Positions 61,134 through 64,000 of a stretch of DNA of 64,000 nt are shown piece after piece. Made by a program: the position numbers and the translations under genes. Source of the DNA: Magicicada septendecula (Eukaryota > Arthropoda > Insecta > Hemiptera > Cicadidae); contig CM068367.1 in assembly GCA_034769895.1 (NCBI GenBank), positions 349,371,111 to 349,435,110 on the forward strand, in the 5' to 3' direction. Below the pieces are notes generated by a model. The model was not told the DNA's origin and ran no database searches. It worked only from the letters and a program-made list of their open reading frames with translations. Each line of letters starts with the position of its first letter. Position 1 is the first letter of the stretch.

Positions 61134-61165
61134 CTGATGATGGGACAAGTGTCCCGAAACATGTC
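61134..61165 (+). ncRNA. Hammerhead ribozyme, copy 3 (inverted)
   Basis: CTGATGA at 61134-61140, stem II 61142-61155, GAAA 61156-61159 and GTC ending at 61165. Same core, opposite strand. Transcripts of the insertion from either direction therefore contain a sense ribozyme and an antisense one able to pair. Confidence 0.8.
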
Positions 61166-62099
61166 AATTGAATAAAAGACATTTACTTAAGCCACAGACG
61201 GTGAGTTATAGCGTTTAGTTGATTAGTATTAATTGGATTGAATGTTGACAGTAATATAGCCAAGAAAATTGCAAGGTGCCAGTCCGCAAATGCTATGTTA
61301 GAAAAGTTGGAAACCTTATATGGAAAAAAATCAAACGTTTCAGTTGAAGGCCTGCAAAGATTATTTTTTAATTATAAGTATGATGAGCACAAATCAGTAA
61401 TAGAAAATTGCATGACAATTCAACAATATGCTGATGAATTGTCTGCACTAGGTGAAAGCGTTAAAGAAAACTGGATTATGCAAAGGATATTAGGTATACT
61501 TCCAACAAGACTACATCATTTTAGAACGTCTTGGGATAATGTTATTTCCACAGACAAAACGCTGAACAACATGTTTGAGCGTTTGAAACTTGAAGAAGAC
61601 AGGCAAAAAGAAAGTGAACAGGCCAATAATGAGTGTCAGAATGCTTTCATATCAAAGGGACAGAACAATAATAAAACAAAACAAGTGAACATAAAGGAAT
61701 GCTTTAAATGTGGACAAAAAGGGCACATAAAGAAGTACTGCAAGAATAAACCTAGTAAAAGTTACATTGAATATTGTAAGAAAAATTATCCGTGTAATAA
61801 GTGTAACGAAAAAGGTCACTTTGCCAAAAATTGTACCCAAAATGTAGATAGTGAGTCAGAAAAATCAGACAAATCTACATCAAAAAGTAAATTGATGATT
61901 AATGTTGGATTGTCTGTTACTAATATAGAATATATATCAATGAAGAATGACTGTCAAGATCTATGGTACCAAGATTGTGGTGCCACTCAGCACATGACTT
62001 TAAGGAATGACTGGTTGAAAAATTATACTGTTTTACAAGAACCAGGAAAGGATTGGAGATTCAACACTTATAGAAGGTGTTGGTGTCGGAGACATAGAT

Positions 62100-63408
62100 T
62101 TGTTAGCTTATAATGGTCAAGATTGGTGTAACATAACACTGAAAAATGTTTTGTATACACCAAAGATACCCTTTAACTTATTTTCCGTCACTAGTGCCTT
62201 GGACAAGGGTTATCATCAGGAAGCAGACACAAATTGCTCGTATTTTTTTGATTCAGACACTGGTGAATTAACAGCCATGGCAAACAGAGATGGAAGATTG
62301 TTTAGAATGATGTTTCGCTATGAAAACTTAGAAAAGTGTATTGTTGCTATGTCAATAGCACATCAGAATATTAGTTATGTAAGATATTTTGAAGAAAAAT
62401 AATATAAAGTATGTAGACGATTGGGATGACTATGTGTGTGAAGGATGCGTTTATGGCAAACACCATCGTCTCCCACATCCAAGAAATTTTGAAGTGGCAA
62501 AAGAGGTACTTGATGTAATTCATGTAGACTTGTGCGAAATGAATATAAATTCTTTTGGAGGAGCAAAATATTTTTTTATGCTCAAAGATGATTTCTCTCA
62601 ATTTCGCACTGTCTATTTTTTAAAAACTAAAAATGAAACTTTTGAGAAATTGAAAATCTTCATGACTTTAGTTGAGAATCAGTTTAGAAAGAAAATAAAA
62701 GTTTTAAAGTCTGATAATGGGAAAGAAATTAAAAATGGAGATACTAAGAAGTTTTGTGAAGAACTTGGAGTTTTCCACATTAAGTCGAACCCATACACTG
62801 CACCACAAAATGGTCGAATTGAGAGAGAGATGAGAACCATTGTAGAATCTGCTAGATCAGCTATACATGCAAGAAATCTAAATGAAAACTTATGGGCAGA
62901 AGCAATTAGTTATGCTACATTTACACTAAATCAGACTAGAACAAGTTCTGTGAAAGGTAAAAGTCCTGTGGATTTATGGTTTGGACACAGAATTGATGTA
63001 AATAAGCTTAGAATCTTTGGATGTGATTGTTATGTTTTCATTCAGGATTTTAAGAGAGCCAAAACACAGAAGAAATCAGAAAAAGGAATTTTCTTAGGAT
63101 ACAGTTTAGATTCAAGTAGTTACCGAGTTTACTTAAGAGACAAAAATGAAGTTGTAACATCAGGAGATGTGATATTTGATGAAAAAGTAAACAGTAAGTC
63201 TAGTTGTACAGAAATTGAAGCTACCTTGTCAAATGAAGAAAATGAATTCATAGTGTTAAGTGAAGAAGAAAAATCTGATAGTGAAAGTGTTTATGAAAGC
63301 TCTGTGTCTGACAATAATATGCAAAATGAATGTCAAGAAAATCATTGTGTAAAGTGTTTGGAACGAGATCAAACTGTTTGTATTCAACCAGAGAAAAGAA
63401 GTCTTTGA
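62100..63408 (+). pseudogene. Copia pol: GAG-pre-integrase and integrase
   Basis: In the frame of 62100-62402 the sequence NVLYTPKIPFNLFSVTSALD is the conserved stretch after the protease. A small frameshift at about 62400 leads to the ORF 62389-63408 with the zinc-binding YVCEGCVYGKHHRLPHP, then the integrase core: VIHVDLCEMN (first Asp), LKSDNGKEI (second Asp), and PQNGRIEREMRTI (Glu), the DDE triad that joins cDNA to the genome. GKSPVDLWFGH and LRIFGCDCYVFI follow, the copia-specific C-terminal block, and an acidic linker. The triad is intact. Confidence 0.9.
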
Positions 63409-63426
63409 AACAGGGCTACTTTAAGG

Positions 63427-64000
63427 ATGCCAGCAAGGATGGTAGATTATGTAGTTGAAGACAACAGAAACCAAAATGTAAATACGGCCATGATAGGTGA
63501 GGTAGAAGATATTTCCATTTTACAAGCACTACAGGATGAAAACTGGAAGAAAGCAATGTTAGAAGAGTATGAATCTTTGATGAAGATGAGAACTTGGAAA
63601 CTAGTAAGCCAAAAGAAGAAAAAGCCTTGACTTGTCGGTGGGTTTTATGCCAAAAACAAGATGGGCGATACAAAGCCAGGCTAGTTGCAAGAGGGTTTGA
63701 GCAAGAACAAGGAATCCATTATACAGAGACCTTCAGTCCTGTTGCCAAACATGCATCCTTTCGGCTGATAGTCAGCATTTTAGCCTCCGATGGAATGCAT
63801 ATGATGACTTTTGATGTGAAGACAGCGTTTTTACATGGATCTTTGGATGAGAAGATTTACATGTATCAACCGGTAGGCTTTGATGATGGCTCAGGTAGAG
63901 TTTGTGAGTTGCTCAAGAGTATATATGGACTTAAACAGTCATCAAAAAATTGGAATGTGAAGTTCACAAACTACCTAAGGAAATTAAATTTTGTTTGTTG
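63427..64000 (+). pseudogene. Copia pol: reverse transcriptase N-terminal part, truncated by the window
   Basis: After a stop at 63408 the frame changes. ALQDENWKKAMLEEYESLMK is the entry motif of the copia RT domain, and after another shift at about 63625 it reads YKARLVARGFEQEQGIHYTE, TFDVKTAFLHGSLDEKIYM (first catalytic Asp block) and LLKSIYGLKQSSKNW. The YVDD block and RNase H lie beyond the window. At least two frameshifts are present in this part. Confidence 0.92.

Larger units (their letters stand above)
60389..61224 (-). mobile_element. Retrozyme/Penelope-LTR-like insertion with hammerhead motifs
   Basis: This 836-bp insertion in Copia gag is flanked by the 11-bp duplication AGTATTAATTG (60378-60388 and 61225-61235). 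It has three parts: a full unit (60389-60827), a second head-to-tail unit (60828 to about 61118, truncated) and a short inverted copy (about 61125-61224). The first two differ at about five positions over about 290 shared bases. No protein is encoded. The layout (tandem units, variable target duplication, one inverted end, hammerhead in each unit) fits the pseudo-LTRs of Penelope-like elements or the small non-autonomous retrozymes known in animals. Confidence 0.85.
60175..62095 (+). pseudogene. Copia gag-protease region, interrupted
   Basis: Gag starts at ATG 60175 (MDLVRSHLEMLKDDLQGG, NYDSWIFKLNL), meets TAA at 60370-60372, and the 836-bp insertion follows at 60389. The frame resumes after 61235 with SANAMLEKLETLYGKKSN and IQQYADELSALGESV, the UBN2-type gag domain of Copia elements. 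Two CCHC zinc knuckles follow (ECFKCGQKGHIKKYC and YPCNKCNEKGHFAKNC), RNA-binding modules of the capsid protein. The protease site reads WYQDCGATQHM, where DSGA is usual, so the residue after Asp is Cys. A frameshift at about 62070-62095 precedes the next segment. Confidence 0.9.
59808..64000 (+). mobile_element. Copia-type LTR retrotransposon, running off the window end
   Basis: Gag, protease, integrase and reverse transcriptase are present in the Ty1/copia order (integrase before RT). The sequence ending AACAACA at about 60023 followed by GGTTATGGGCCCAG resembles the 5' LTR end and an adjacent GGTTATGGGCCC block common in insect Copia elements. The LTR start is uncertain (a TG at about 59808 is a guess) because the 3' LTR lies beyond the window. 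The element is interrupted by a ribozyme-bearing insertion at 60389-61224 and has several frameshifts. Confidence 0.85.

Overview
The window looks like intergenic or intronic DNA from a large-genome animal, most likely an insect. The evidence is an AT-rich background, GT-AG introns inside transposon genes, long simple repeats, and the element mix: R1-like LINE, Copia, mariner/SETMAR type, pogo/Tigger, PIF/Harbinger with a MADF protein, and hAT elements with ZMYM1-like transposases. A roach- or termite-like (polyneopteran) genome is my guess from overall flavour only. I found no tRNA, rRNA, CRISPR array, prokaryotic operon or convincing host gene. Nearly every coding stretch is a transposon remnant.

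Layout, left to right. 1-540: 3' end of a hAT element. 0.7-4.6 kb: a decayed unrecognised reading frame, an inverted pair of copies of one repeat, foldback elements and an R1-like reverse transcriptase piece. 6.2-6.5 kb: a 136-bp-arm palindrome with hammerhead-like cores. 6.8-7.7 kb: two LINE C-terminal fragments. 11.9-14.8 kb: a PIF/Harbinger region with an open two-exon MADF-BESS gene and a broken transposase antisense in its intron. 15.45-24.42 kb: a pogo-type element split by a 6.1 kb hAT. 24.6-28.0 kb: another hAT. 28.5-30.4 kb: a Tc1/mariner-superfamily element with ~430 bp inverted repeats. 30.9-32.2 kb: a mariner. 33-37.5 kb: scraps of Tc1/mariner, Helitron/PIF1 helicase and hAT. 38.9-40.2 kb: a decayed mariner. 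40.3-42.7 kb: a Tigger, followed by a LINE fragment. 46.2-47.3 kb: hAT remnant. 47.7-48.8 kb: internally deleted Tigger. 49.5-50.5 kb: an IS630-like DDE pseudogene. 50.5-51.76 kb: a tandem array of ~163-bp units. 51.76-59.22 kb: a Tigger holding an R1-like LINE that itself holds a hAT, a three-level nest. About 59.8 kb to the window end: a Copia retrotransposon broken by an 836-bp insertion carrying three hammerhead ribozyme motifs.

Boundaries are well supported for many DNA elements because inverted repeats and target duplications can be read directly (8 bp for hAT, TA for pogo/Tigger/mariner). The nesting gives relative ages: pogo before its hAT; Tigger before R1 before hAT; Copia before the ribozyme element. 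Most transposases carry frameshifts or stops. The MADF-BESS gene is the only multi-exon ORF that reads through cleanly.

The most interesting signal is the set of hammerhead-type self-cleaving motifs. A retrozyme/Penelope-LTR-like insertion (60389-61224) has two head-to-tail units with cleavage sites 441 nt apart plus an inverted partial copy, and an unrelated perfect palindrome (6213-6505) has a CTGAAGA/GAAA core on both strands. Two further loci (1955-2171 and 59464-59500) carry degenerate versions.
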